Shown here: positions 24,510 through 31,624 of the stretch, piece by piece
How positions within the stretch are numbered: position 1 is the first letter of the stretch
Layout of the letters: the number at the start of each line of letters is the position of its first letter
Source: a virus
IMG/VR virus record: IMGVR_UViG_3300034102_001054
Coordinates: 1 to 37,095 of that record
Length of the DNA stretch: 37,095 nucleotides
Reading direction: 5' to 3' (one strand)
Program-made: the position numbers and the translations under genes
The notes under the pieces: generated by a model
Database searches by the model: none
Told to the model about the DNA's origin: nothing
Seen by the model: the letters and a program-made list of their open reading frames with translations, nothing else

Positions 24510-24876
24510 GGTTCTCTCTCATTAGTGCGAATGGGTCAACTGTATTAATCTTTTCATTCTGACTTGTTACATCGGTATAATTTTGATTTAGTTTGCGGTG
24601 TTCATCTGAATCACACACCATTCTCATCGCAGCTAGTTGCAATGTTGCATTTTCTGACTTCAACCACTTAGATAGTAAAGTTTGCACCCCTTGCCGTTTA
24701 TTTGAGTAGATAGCCTCTTTAATGGTGTCTAATTTATCCAAATGGTGATTATATGCTGTTGCTCTAGAACAAGCTTTATAATAAACGAAAATGTCGTTAA
24801 ATGAGAATATCGGATGTTTATTTATCATATCCAATATCCCCTGTTCGTGTTCCCTATTTATTTGTACTGTTTCCAT
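24475..24876 (-). CDS. terS: Terminase small subunit
   Basis: A 133-residue helical protein. An N-terminal helix-turn-helix-like part (FSFNDIFVYYKACSRATAYN, about 24-43) is followed by oligomerisation helices with KSENATLQLAAMRMVCDSDE (about 73-92) and the tail LNQNYTDVTSQNEK. This matches small terminases of Bacteroidota phages as I recall them. It recognises the packaging site. It overlaps the large-subunit gene by 35 bases, the standard pairing. A tRNA-like structured sequence lies in the 93-base gap upstream. Confidence 0.75.
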   Translation of the reverse strand: METVQINREHEQGILDMINKHPIFSFNDIFVYYKACSRATAYNHHLDKLDTIKEAIYSNKRQGVQTLLSKWLKSENATLQLAAMRMVCDSDEHRKLNQNYTDVTSQNEKINTVDPFALMRENHAINSETEKGT

Positions 24877-24894
24877 GATATTAAATTTTTTTGA

Positions 24895-24964
24895 GCGTGT
24901 GAGTGGTTGTAAACCCTATCTGCTTACTGGAATGTAAACCGCTTTTTATTTAAGCTACACACGC
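24895..24964 (-). ncRNA. tRNA-like stem-loop element before terS
   Basis: A 70-base element between the Mom-like stop and the terS start. Read on the - strand it has a perfect 7-bp end stem GCGTGTG/CACACGC, a TA linker, a 4-bp stem GCTT/AAGC with a 7-base loop, and a stem GTTTA(C)/(G)TAAGC whose loop holds ATTCCA. A weak GGTT/AACC stem follows. Size and arm order imitate a tRNA, with UCC (Gly) after a U, but the D-loop GG and the TTCG loop are absent. A direct repeat GGTTTACA occurs twice. It could be a decayed tRNA, a tRNA mimic, a packaging-site fold or an attenuator. Confidence 0.4.
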
Positions 24965-24969
24965 ATGTA

Positions 24970-25632
24970 TTATTCTTTGTTATGCCTTTCGGCTTGTGTT
25001 ATCTTTTCTCCTTTGTACATCCCTGCACCAGCTTCATCAATTGCGCTAAATGGAAGTATTGGAACTGTTATTTTACATGATTTGTCGATTAAGTAAATGT
25101 ATGTAAGCATATTCCCTTCTATATTTTTCCATTTATCATCCTTCTTTGTCATTGTGTGGTAAAATTGCATATCCTGCATTTTTTCGCCTGTTTCAATGTT
25201 TTGCCACATTGACTTATTTACTTTAACATTTACCAAATTAAAACCGCTTGCTCTGTAAATTGTACCATCACCACATTGAGTCCCATCGGCAAAACTTAAC
25301 ACCCATTTTATTTGTGGTGCATTTTTTTTGATTAATTTAATTGATATTGCAATACAACGACTTTCGCTATATTTTGGCAAATACTCATCAAATGCCATCC
25401 GATTAAGTTCTATAAATTCATTCCACCCAGTATTTTCAACTAAATTAATTGACCCTTTTTTATTTAAACTCGGACCATAACTCATAACGCCATGCAACTT
25501 ATTGTCTAAAAAGCAACCGAAATGCAATTGACTATTTGGTACAACCTTACCGCTATAATGATTTAATTTTACAAACTCATTAGCAATCTTTGCAGGTATC
25601 ACCTTTACAATTATTTCCTTTGCTCTGCCCAT
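24970..25632 (-). CDS. Mom-like DNA modification protein
   Basis: A 220-residue protein resembling the phage Mu Mom family, which has a GNAT-like fold and turns adenine in DNA into a carbamoylmethyl form that resists restriction. Shared features are LNHYSGKVVPNSQLHFGCFL (about residues 23-42), GVMSYGPSLNKK, NEFIELNRMAFDEYLPKYSE (about 71-90), SRCIAISIKLIKKNAP and VLSFADGTQCGDGTIYRASG (about 111-130). The order and spacing match Mom relatives widely seen in phages. The start overlaps the ParB-like gene by 22 bases, so the two are co-expressed. Chemistry in this phage is inferred from the family. Confidence 0.7.
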   Translation of the reverse strand: MGRAKEIIVKVIPAKIANEFVKLNHYSGKVVPNSQLHFGCFLDNKLHGVMSYGPSLNKKGSINLVENTGWNEFIELNRMAFDEYLPKYSESRCIAISIKLIKKNAPQIKWVLSFADGTQCGDGTIYRASGFNLVNVKVNKSMWQNIETGEKMQDMQFYHTMTKKDDKWKNIEGNMLTYIYLIDKSCKITVPILPFSAIDEAGAGMYKGEKITQAERHNKE

Positions 25633-26204
25633 TGCATTACGATTAAATAAAGTGCATTACCGTTTGAGTTTTCATTTCCCATTGTTTCTGTATATTTATA
25701 CTCCTCTGTTTGTTTTATATCCGATATTGCGTTTTTAATTTGTTCGGCTTGTTCGTCCGCTAAAGTGAATGTCATTTGTTGAAATGGTGCTTTATCGCCA
25801 TCCTTTAAACTAAAATCTTCTCCGTATTCGTCACTGTCAACTTCAAAACCTATTTCAGGCACACCCCACTCCACCAAATCAACATCCCATTCTGTCAATA
25901 TTTCATAATCCCACTCACTCCCCCAATGGCTGTTATCTTTAACTACAAACTCCCGTTTTTCGGCTTCTGTAAGCCCGATAACACGTTCCACCCATTCGTC
26001 TTGTATGTCTTTATATCCTAACTTTTTTAATGCAAAGAAACGCTTATTACCACCGAGAATAGAGTTATCCTCATCAATTATAATCTTGCGTATTGATAAC
26101 ATACGTTCAAATGACTTAATCGAATCAGCTATTTTCTGAATCTGTTCATCCCCCGTTGATTTGAACGGGTTCTTTTCGAGTGGTTTTAGTTCTGAAATTT
26201 TCAT
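25611..26204 (-). CDS. ParB/Srx-like domain protein
   Basis: A 197-residue protein. The N-terminus has the ParB/sulfiredoxin pattern MKISELKPLEKNPFKS, QIQKIADSIKSF and then IDEDNSILGGNKRFFALKKL (about residues 43-62), where the GGNKR box corresponds to the ParB GHRR/GNKR nucleotide site. The segment AEKREFVVKDNSHWGSEWDY (about 80-99) is common to phage forms of this domain. The C-terminus is acidic and then helical. In phages such genes often adjoin DNA methylases; here it adjoins and overlaps a Mom-like gene. It may bind nucleotide and DNA to direct modification. A promoter stands directly upstream (26228-26259). Confidence 0.7.
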   Translation of the reverse strand: MKISELKPLEKNPFKSTGDEQIQKIADSIKSFERMLSIRKIIIDEDNSILGGNKRFFALKKLGYKDIQDEWVERVIGLTEAEKREFVVKDNSHWGSEWDYEILTEWDVDLVEWGVPEIGFEVDSDEYGEDFSLKDGDKAPFQQMTFTLADEQAEQIKNAISDIKQTEEYKYTETMGNENSNGNALYLIVMQWAEQRK

Positions 26205-26227
26205 TAAATAAAATAGTTTTTAGAAAA

Positions 26228-26259
26228 CAAATATACGATATAAGTTCTTTATTTCCAAA
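26228..26259 (-). promoter_or_regulatory. Promoter for the ParB/Mom and late genes
   Basis: On the - strand it reads TTTG, a 20-base spacer and TATATTTG (CAAA at 26256-26259 and CAAATATA at 26228-26235 on the + strand). The leader to the ParB ATG at 26204 would be about 17 bases. The spacing is identical to that of the promoters at 15824-15855 and 33316-33347. Confidence 0.75.
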
Positions 26260-26535
26260 TTAAATAGATAGATATTTTTCTAAGAACATCTCAAAGCTAT
26301 CACACCAAAAGGATTTGAATCCCATTTTAGTATGCCTTTTAATCCAATACAACTGTAAATCGTCTGGCTCTTCCCCTTTGTCCTTGACTTCAATTTCCAT
26401 AAATATACCTCCAGTTTTTAGGCATTCCAAATCCGCCCATCCGTTGTGGCTCATTGAAATTCTTTTGTTCACGTCCCACCCGTCTGCTTTGAGCCGTGAG
26501 ATAATTTTTTTTTGAAGTTTACTTTCTCCTGCCAT
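26260..26535 (-). CDS. VRR-NUC-like nuclease
   Basis: 91 residues from the ATG at 26535 (MAGESKLQKKIISRLKADGW), chosen because the longer frame up to 26655 lies wholly inside the helicase gene. The pattern of an early Glu, GWADLE with D35, IEVK with E49 and K51, and a following LQLYWI fits the VRR-NUC/PD-(D/E)XK nuclease fold. Phage members are stand-alone nucleases that probably act on branched DNA. It overlaps the end of the SF2 helicase gene by 17 bases, which suggests joint work in replication or recombination. Confidence 0.7.
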   Translation of the reverse strand: MAGESKLQKKIISRLKADGWDVNKRISMSHNGWADLECLKTGGIFMEIEVKDKGEEPDDLQLYWIKRHTKMGFKSFWCDSFEMFLEKYLSI

Positions 26536-27760
26536 AGTAATCTTGAATGAATAGCTTTTCGTTATACCTTTTCTTTGATTTGATAGCCTTATAAATTTTG
26601 CTGTTAATGTCATCTTTCTGAAAAACGAAATATACTTCATTGAACTTTCGGTCAATAGTAGTCATTCTATCCCGACCCTGACAGTAATTCTTACCACTGT
26701 ACCCATAAGAATAATAAACCAGTGCATCCGCTTGTTTTAAGCTTAGCCCTTCGCTTCCACTCACCTGCTGTAATGCTATGTGTTTACTCGTACTATTAAA
26801 CTCGCTTAAATCATCTGTAAGCGTGTCGCCAAATACTTGTTTTAGCAGTAGATATTCAGCTTTGAAATTATAGAATATCCCTAGCTTTTTACCAGTGAAG
26901 TATGTTTTTATAAATTCAGCTTTGGAGGTGTCTAATATCTTACTATTGCCACTTTCAAAAATTATAGTGCCGTTACTTAGTTGATGTATTTTACTTAGCA
27001 TTTTAGCGGACGTGTCTGCTAGTATAGTTTCTTCATTACCCTCAATGACTTCATTCTTTAGTAGCATTTCAATTAGGCTATTAGTAAGATTACTCATTTG
27101 GCAATATAGCACCTTTTCAGTGATAGTGGCATTGAACCCCGCTTGCTGTTGTGTGAACTTTAGCAAGTACGGCTCAATGATTGGGAGTATAATTTCATCA
27201 ATGCTATCCGAATAGTCAGGGACTTGAACGCTTCCAAAGTGTCTTACTTTTTTGTTGGTGTGTATTCGAGCCCACTGATAGAAATTTTTGTACAGATTGA
27301 ACGGGCTGTGATTACTTACCCAAAATGAATGATACCATTGCGATCCACTTTCAATGGCTGGCGTCCCTGATAAGAATATCATTGGCAAATGTCCGAACCT
27401 GCGTTTAATTTCCTTAGTGGTATTGTTAGGCTTTGGAAAAGAACTATTTCTGTGATGTTCATCAGAGATAATAATATCAAAGTCATCCGTTAAGATAGTA
27501 TGCAGACTTTCATTGTTGATGATCACTATCTCATAGTTAGTTTGTAAAGCATTGTAATCATCCTGTATTGATTTGATAGCTCTTTTCTTAGTAAGAAATA
27601 ATACTCTTTTAGCACCGTAATCATTAGCGGTATTAAGAGCTGTTAATGTCTTGCCAGTTCTTACTTCCATTGCCAAATATGCTATTTTCTTTTCTCTTAG
27701 TAGAGTAAGAGCTTTTGCGCTTATCTCTTTTTGGTACGGTCTTAATTCTACTTTTGCCAT
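26519..27760 (-). CDS. SF2/SNF2-like DNA helicase
   Basis: A 413-residue ATPase. Near the start are VELRPYQKEI (Q-like motif), Walker A EVRTGKT (residues 32-38, with K37), DEHH at about 100-103 (motif II) and FLSGTPA (motif III, near residue 130). The C-terminal half has HIALQQVSGSEGLSLKQADA (about 328-347) and QGRDRM (motif VI). It lacks a methyltransferase part, unlike the helicase at 1226-3715. Small helicases with this pattern are common near primase genes of phages and probably remodel forks. It overlaps both neighbours, 13 bases with the 71-residue gene and 17 with the nuclease gene. Confidence 0.8.
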   Translation of the reverse strand: MAKVELRPYQKEISAKALTLLREKKIAYLAMEVRTGKTLTALNTANDYGAKRVLFLTKKRAIKSIQDDYNALQTNYEIVIINNESLHTILTDDFDIIISDEHHRNSSFPKPNNTTKEIKRRFGHLPMIFLSGTPAIESGSQWYHSFWVSNHSPFNLYKNFYQWARIHTNKKVRHFGSVQVPDYSDSIDEIILPIIEPYLLKFTQQQAGFNATITEKVLYCQMSNLTNSLIEMLLKNEVIEGNEETILADTSAKMLSKIHQLSNGTIIFESGNSKILDTSKAEFIKTYFTGKKLGIFYNFKAEYLLLKQVFGDTLTDDLSEFNSTSKHIALQQVSGSEGLSLKQADALVYYSYGYSGKNYCQGRDRMTTIDRKFNEVYFVFQKDDINSKIYKAIKSKKRYNEKLFIQDYYGRRK

Positions 27761-27963
27761 TCGAATTTCATTATTACTTCGTTATTCTCAAACCAATACA
27801 CTTGTAGTTCATTTACATTTTGGTAGTCTATTTGCCACCGTTGGCACTTTTCTTTTAGGAGTTTTCGAACCTCTGGCATTGGGTCGATATTGTCTGTTTT
27901 AATATCCCCGTGGTAGTACATTTTGAGATTATCAAAACGAGCTGAAAAATGGATTGTTTTCAT
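27748..27963 (-). CDS. Hypothetical protein between primase-helicase and helicase
   Basis: A 71-residue protein beginning MKTIHFSARFDNLKMYYHGD, not recognised. An aromatic-rich C-terminus (LQVYWFENNEVIMKFEWQK) and a central helix (MPEVRKLLKEKCQRWQ) are seen. It starts three bases after the primase stop and overlaps the helicase gene by 13 bases, so it belongs to the replication operon. A small helicase partner is possible from place only. Confidence 0.6.
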   Translation of the reverse strand: MKTIHFSARFDNLKMYYHGDIKTDNIDPMPEVRKLLKEKCQRWQIDYQNVNELQVYWFENNEVIMKFEWQK

Positions 27964-27966
27964 AGG

Positions 27967-30288
27967 CTAATCATTTTTAATTTCATTAATATATTGATAG
28001 ACTGTCTTTCTTGAAACCCCTAAAATACTAGATATGTAAGTTACTTTTGTATTTGGGTCTTTTTTCAAAATTTCAAAAATCTTTTCCTTAGTAGATTTAT
28101 TCTCATTTTGATTAACTACTTTTTTTACGTCAGAAAATTCAATAGTATTAAGTTTGTGTTTCTTTGCCATAAGAACAAAGTACTCTGAAAGTTTGATAGC
28201 TCCAGCCATTGAGCGTTCTGAAATATAATCCATTGAATTTTCACTATTATCATAAGCATAAAGTGTATTAAGTAGCAATGCAAATCTAGGGATATATGAC
28301 TTTTGTTTTGGGTACATTGATTTCATATACTCATTTTCATCATCACTATTTTGATGTGTAGTTATTTTATTAAAAACTTCAATCCAAAGTCTTTTTGCAC
28401 CATCCGATAGTGGAACTATTTTTGATTTAATTTCACCATCTGGGTCATATTTTATAACATGTTTTTTTATTACATTGTAAAAATTAACCACATAGTCATT
28501 ATACCATTGAATGATTTCTTCACTCAAATCATCATCATTATATTCATCAACTTTTGCATCTGGAAAAGTAGTTAACATACGGTCAATAAATCCATTGTCT
28601 TTGTTTTCCTCAGTAAAAAACTGAACTAAGATTTTAGGCTGAATACCTCCTAAAACTGGCAAAATAGGACTTTCAACAAATGAACTCTTTGCGGTTTTTC
28701 TATTCATTGCTATGCCTTTGTTTGACCACGAACTTAGCCAAAACTCCAAATCAGAACCAGCTCGATACTTGTTCATATCTTTGTACCATCCTGCTAGTTC
28801 ATCGCAGAATACACCAACTGCGTTTTTATTTTCTTCATGCAAATCTGTTATAGCTTCAATGGTGAAATCAGAAACAATCATTTGTGTTTTACTCGGCTTT
28901 TTTATCTCCTCATTATTCTGCTTTTCCTTTTTGTCTAAATCCATGTAAGCCTCGTATAACTTAGTATTCTTAATGTACTTTTTTATCTCACCATTATTGA
29001 TTTTTTCAAGTGGGTAAATTATTCTGCTTATAGATGGTGTCTTACCGATACCAGCTTCACCAACTAAACTAATCCATACCACCGCCGATTCTACCCACCC
29101 ACCTTTCACTCTAACTTTGATAGAATTTCCAATTATCAAAGATAACAGCCAAAGGAAAGAGCAACCCATATAATCTATATTACTGTTTAGTGTCTTATTG
29201 CAAAGTAGTAAATAAGATTTAATACTATCAGGTAGAACATTTATTGGGAACTCTATTTTTGAGGGTATTTGCTGTTCTATTTTTTCATGGATAACTGTTT
29301 GACTTTTTATAGCTTTTTCGTTTATGTGCCTACTTCCATAGTTCTTTGAATATAAATCACTAGCCGCTTTTTTAAAATCACCATGGTAATTTTTTATAGC
29401 ATAAATATCAAAAGGTGATAGTGGTTTTTCATGCGGGTAAATTGTACCTGTTGAGAAAAGAAACATTTTATTATCCTTAGTGAAAATACTTCCACTACTA
29501 GCAGATGTTGCACCGTATCGCCTTATAATAAGTTTATCGGAAAGTTTTTTTACAATTGTAAACTCATTACATATCAAATCCCATACTCTATTTTTATTAT
29601 TAAAATCTTCCCATGGTGTAATATCATTATCCGTTTTTCGATATTGCTTGATTACTTCCTTTGGTTGCTCTGGTTGCAGTTCAACATAGTTAAAAGACCT
29701 TGATATTTCCCAAAGCAAATCACGGTCTTTTTCAGATATTTCTTGTACATTATCATATCCATTTTTAGAAACTTGGTTATCGTAAATCCAGACATAACCA
29801 CCAATACCTCGGCTCTCAATGATAGCTTCTTTGATACCTTGTAATTTAGCTATCTTTATATTTCCAGCTATCTTTTCACATTTGTAAATAATGTGATACC
29901 CATTGTTTACAGTCTTGTAAATTACAAATTTAGTATCAAAGTCATCTATTGATTCTCTTAGGTACATTGTGTATTCATTCCAGAAATCTTGTTGGTCTTT
30001 TAAAGTTGGTAGTACCTTCAAATCAATATCAATAACCTCAATGTTATTGTAACCTGTAACAATTCCAATACCAACAGATGGTTTTATTTCCACATCTTCG
30101 CCTGTATCTTTATCTTTGTAAAATGTACCTCCATCATATTGATATACCTTTTCAAAATCGTTTTTTGAGTATGGTCTAGTTTGGCATTTTTTCCATGAAA
30201 AGTTAGGCACTTTATTTTTACCTACTGTTATCAAAGAGAAACCATCGTCTAATAGCTTATAGCATCTTGAAAGTGTTGGTTTATTCAT
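27967..30288 (-). CDS. Primase-helicase (prim-pol + DUF3987-type ATPase)
   Basis: A 773-residue replication protein. The N-terminal part (about 1-200) is a prim-pol-like domain: IEVIDIDLK (83-91) gives the hDhD metal pair D87/D89, followed by a conserved NGYHIIYK. The central and C-terminal part is a DUF3987-like SF3-related ATPase with Walker A GEAGIGKT (410-417) and Walker B VGVFCDELAG (about 491-500, D496/E497). The C-terminus (about 720-773) has a helix-turn-helix, SILGVSRKTVYQYI. The protein probably primes and unwinds at the origin. The iteron-like array lies directly upstream, as expected for an initiator or its target. Confidence 0.85.
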   Translation of the reverse strand: MNKPTLSRCYKLLDDGFSLITVGKNKVPNFSWKKCQTRPYSKNDFEKVYQYDGGTFYKDKDTGEDVEIKPSVGIGIVTGYNNIEVIDIDLKVLPTLKDQQDFWNEYTMYLRESIDDFDTKFVIYKTVNNGYHIIYKCEKIAGNIKIAKLQGIKEAIIESRGIGGYVWIYDNQVSKNGYDNVQEISEKDRDLLWEISRSFNYVELQPEQPKEVIKQYRKTDNDITPWEDFNNKNRVWDLICNEFTIVKKLSDKLIIRRYGATSASSGSIFTKDNKMFLFSTGTIYPHEKPLSPFDIYAIKNYHGDFKKAASDLYSKNYGSRHINEKAIKSQTVIHEKIEQQIPSKIEFPINVLPDSIKSYLLLCNKTLNSNIDYMGCSFLWLLSLIIGNSIKVRVKGGWVESAVVWISLVGEAGIGKTPSISRIIYPLEKINNGEIKKYIKNTKLYEAYMDLDKKEKQNNEEIKKPSKTQMIVSDFTIEAITDLHEENKNAVGVFCDELAGWYKDMNKYRAGSDLEFWLSSWSNKGIAMNRKTAKSSFVESPILPVLGGIQPKILVQFFTEENKDNGFIDRMLTTFPDAKVDEYNDDDLSEEIIQWYNDYVVNFYNVIKKHVIKYDPDGEIKSKIVPLSDGAKRLWIEVFNKITTHQNSDDENEYMKSMYPKQKSYIPRFALLLNTLYAYDNSENSMDYISERSMAGAIKLSEYFVLMAKKHKLNTIEFSDVKKVVNQNENKSTKEKIFEILKKDPNTKVTYISSILGVSRKTVYQYINEIKND

Positions 30289-30292
30289 TTTT

Positions 30293-30549
30293 TGTTACCT
30301 TTTTGTTACCTTGTCACCCTTTTTTGTTACCCTAAAAAAGTGAATGTAACTATTTGATTATTATTTGTTTAAATCTTGTTTTTATTGTCTTTTTTGTCAC
30401 CGTTACAAAAAAAATAAATTTTTTTATTTTTTGTAGAATTTATTATTTTTTACCTATTTTGTTATGTGACATGTCACCATACTGTATTTGTTTCAATATC
30501 AAACAATTAAGTATATTAAATAGGGTGACAAATAGGTGACAAGGTGACA
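30293..30549. repeat. Origin-like array of GGTGACA/GGTAACA words
   Basis: About nine copies of TGTYACC (or its complement GGTRACA) in the 262-base gene-free gap 30289-30550. Forward copies are at 30293, 30304, 30312, 30325, 30395 and 30472, with reverse copies at 30524, 30535 and 30543. The two outer groups face each other with spacings of 11 and 8. GTGACATGTCAC (30466-30477) is a perfect palindrome. The centre (about 30360-30460) is extremely AT-rich. This layout resembles an iteron origin or a multi-operator control site. It lies just upstream of the primase-helicase gene. Confidence 0.65.
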
Positions 30550-30550
30550 T

Positions 30551-30802
30551 TTATTTAAATGACCCTGTAAATAAGTAAACATACATATTTTGTGGATTAT
30601 TACGAGTAGAAGGAAGGTATTCAACAAATTCAAAAAGAACATAGATTTCATCTTTTATTTTAATAGATTCTACTTCTTCACATTCTCCATTACTATATTT
30701 TGAGATTTTTTTTTCTAGTTCTGCCAAAATTGAAAAACTATTTTCAAAACAATTTGCATAAAAACAATCAAAGTTTTTAATATACAATCTATTAGTAGCC
30801 AT
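30551..30802 (-). CDS. Hypothetical protein with long structured leader
   Basis: An 83-residue protein beginning MATNRLYIKNFDCFYANCFE, not recognised. It has a helix (FSILAELEKKISKY) and then acidic strands (VESIKIKDEIYVLFEFVEYL) and ends in a short tail. It is flanked by the origin-like array downstream (a copy of the repeat ends two bases beyond its stop) and by a pseudoknot-forming leader upstream (30817-30890). It may be controlled by that leader and may act at the origin; both are inferred from place. Confidence 0.55.
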   Translation of the reverse strand: MATNRLYIKNFDCFYANCFENSFSILAELEKKISKYSNGECEEVESIKIKDEIYVLFEFVEYLPSTRNNPQNMYVYLFTGSFK

Positions 30803-30816
30803 GATTTTAAATATAA

Positions 30817-30890
30817 AGAACCCTCATAAATTGGAAGTCGCAGTTTCCAACCTATAAGGGTTCTATTTAATTAGTTATTCGACCTGCGAC
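30817..30890 (-). ncRNA. Structured leader RNA with 7-bp pseudoknot
   Basis: On the - strand, GTCGCAG (30884-30890) precedes a hairpin with outer stem AGAACCCT/AGGGTTCT (30817-30824 with 30857-30864) and inner stem TTGGAA/TTCCAA (30831-30836 with 30845-30850). The inner loop contains CTGCGAC, an exact complement of the upstream 7-mer, so the loop can form a pseudoknot. The element fills the 5' leader of the 83-residue gene and ends 14 bases before its ATG. It is probably a cis-regulatory or self-contained RNA; no known class is claimed. Confidence 0.6.
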
Positions 30891-30914
30891 AATCGATGTG
30901 ATATTTTCACTATG

Positions 30915-30922
30915 CAAATATA
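30915..30922 (-). promoter_or_regulatory. Probable -7 box of the leader transcript
   Basis: CAAATATA on the + strand reads TATATTTG on the - strand, the consensus -7 box. No TTTG is found at 19-21 bases upstream, so it may need an activator or be weak. Transcription from about 30908 would give an approximately 106-base leader holding the pseudoknot. Confidence 0.4.
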
Positions 30923-30932
30923 CAAATAAATT

Positions 30933-31238
30933 CTAAATTATCATACCTTTTTTCATATTAAAATACTCTTTTTTTAGCTCTGGATAACAATCAAAAGCAT
31001 CATCAAGCATCTTAATTGAGTGAATAACGGTGCAATGGTCACGCCCGAAATAACCACCCAACTCAACAAGTGAGATATTACGACTGTATATTTCACGCAT
31101 AAACTTGTAAATAAATGCACGTGCATAAACGACATTTGTTTTTCTACTCCTACTTTTCAAGTCCGATTCAGTAACTTTAAAGTAGTTGCACACCCGACTA
31201 ATTGAATAGTCAAGTGTGTGAACTTGGTCAACTGTCAT
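30933..31238 (-). CDS. Stand-alone DnaA domain IV-like DNA-binding protein
   Basis: 101 residues from the ATG at 31238, four bases after the SSB stop. A longer frame to 31385 would encode an artificial His-Arg tract opposite the SSB's repeat tail and is rejected. The protein matches the C-terminal DNA-binding domain of DnaA: VCNYFKVTESDLKSRSRKTN, VYARAFIYKFMRE and the signature GYFGRDHCTVIHSI (about residues 62-75). The Asp-His of the signature are kept, but the next residue, Thr in most DnaA proteins, is Cys. There is no ATPase domain. It probably binds an origin or operator of the phage, or competes with host DnaA. Confidence 0.75.
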   Translation of the reverse strand: MTVDQVHTLDYSISRVCNYFKVTESDLKSRSRKTNVVYARAFIYKFMREIYSRNISLVELGGYFGRDHCTVIHSIKMLDDAFDCYPELKKEYFNMKKGMII

Positions 31239-31242
31239 AGTA

Positions 31243-31620
31243 TTAGAATGGTAATCCATCACCCTCTGGCTGTGCCTGTGCCTGTGCCTGTGTCTGTGGC
31301 TCGGCTGTTTGAGTAGGTGCGTTATTTCCGAATTTGGACGGCTCCATATTTCCCAAAATTGGAATAGCCTTGCGTTGTTCTTCACTCAATGCGTTGTAAC
31401 TTGCCTTTTCAAGTGATTGCTTGGCGAAGTGAGTATCGCCGTATTGTCCTACTTGTTTCTTTTCAGTAATCTGCAGGTTGCAATAAAGCTCACCATTCTT
31501 GCCTGAATAGAACTCTGAAACTGGAATACAAACACATTCTACTTTTGCTTCTTTGCCCTGTATTGGATAAACGAAGGCTTTGTTTAATTTTTTGACATCG
31601 ATTTTTAATTGGTAATTCAT
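31243..31620 (-). CDS. ssb: Single-stranded DNA-binding protein
   Basis: A 125-residue protein. The core (about 1-95) is beta-rich, as in small phage SSBs, with ELYCNLQITEKKQVGQYGDT (about residues 44-63). The C-terminus has a flexible tail rich in Q, A, P and T (QAQAQAQP) and ends in GDGLPF, the acidic-hydrophobic tip that binds partner proteins. The tail is encoded by hexamer-like DNA repeats near 31261-31300. The gene lies between a coiled-coil gene and the DnaA-like gene in the replication operon. The assignment rests mainly on the C-terminal tip, size and place. Confidence 0.7.
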   Translation of the reverse strand: MNYQLKIDVKKLNKAFVYPIQGKEAKVECVCIPVSEFYSGKNGELYCNLQITEKKQVGQYGDTHFAKQSLEKASYNALSEEQRKAIPILGNMEPSKFGNNAPTQTAEPQTQAQAQAQPEGDGLPF

Positions 31621-31624
31621 AATT

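Noticed and set aside
26536-26655. N-terminal extension of the VRR-NUC-like protein to 26655
   Set aside because: The extra 40 residues lie wholly inside the helicase gene and lack nuclease similarity; the start at 26535 fits the domain.
31239-31385. A longer DnaA-like protein with an N-terminal HRHRHRHRH tract
   Set aside because: That part is the out-of-frame reading of the SSB tail's QAQAQAQ codons; the ATG at 31238, just after the SSB stop, is the sensible start.
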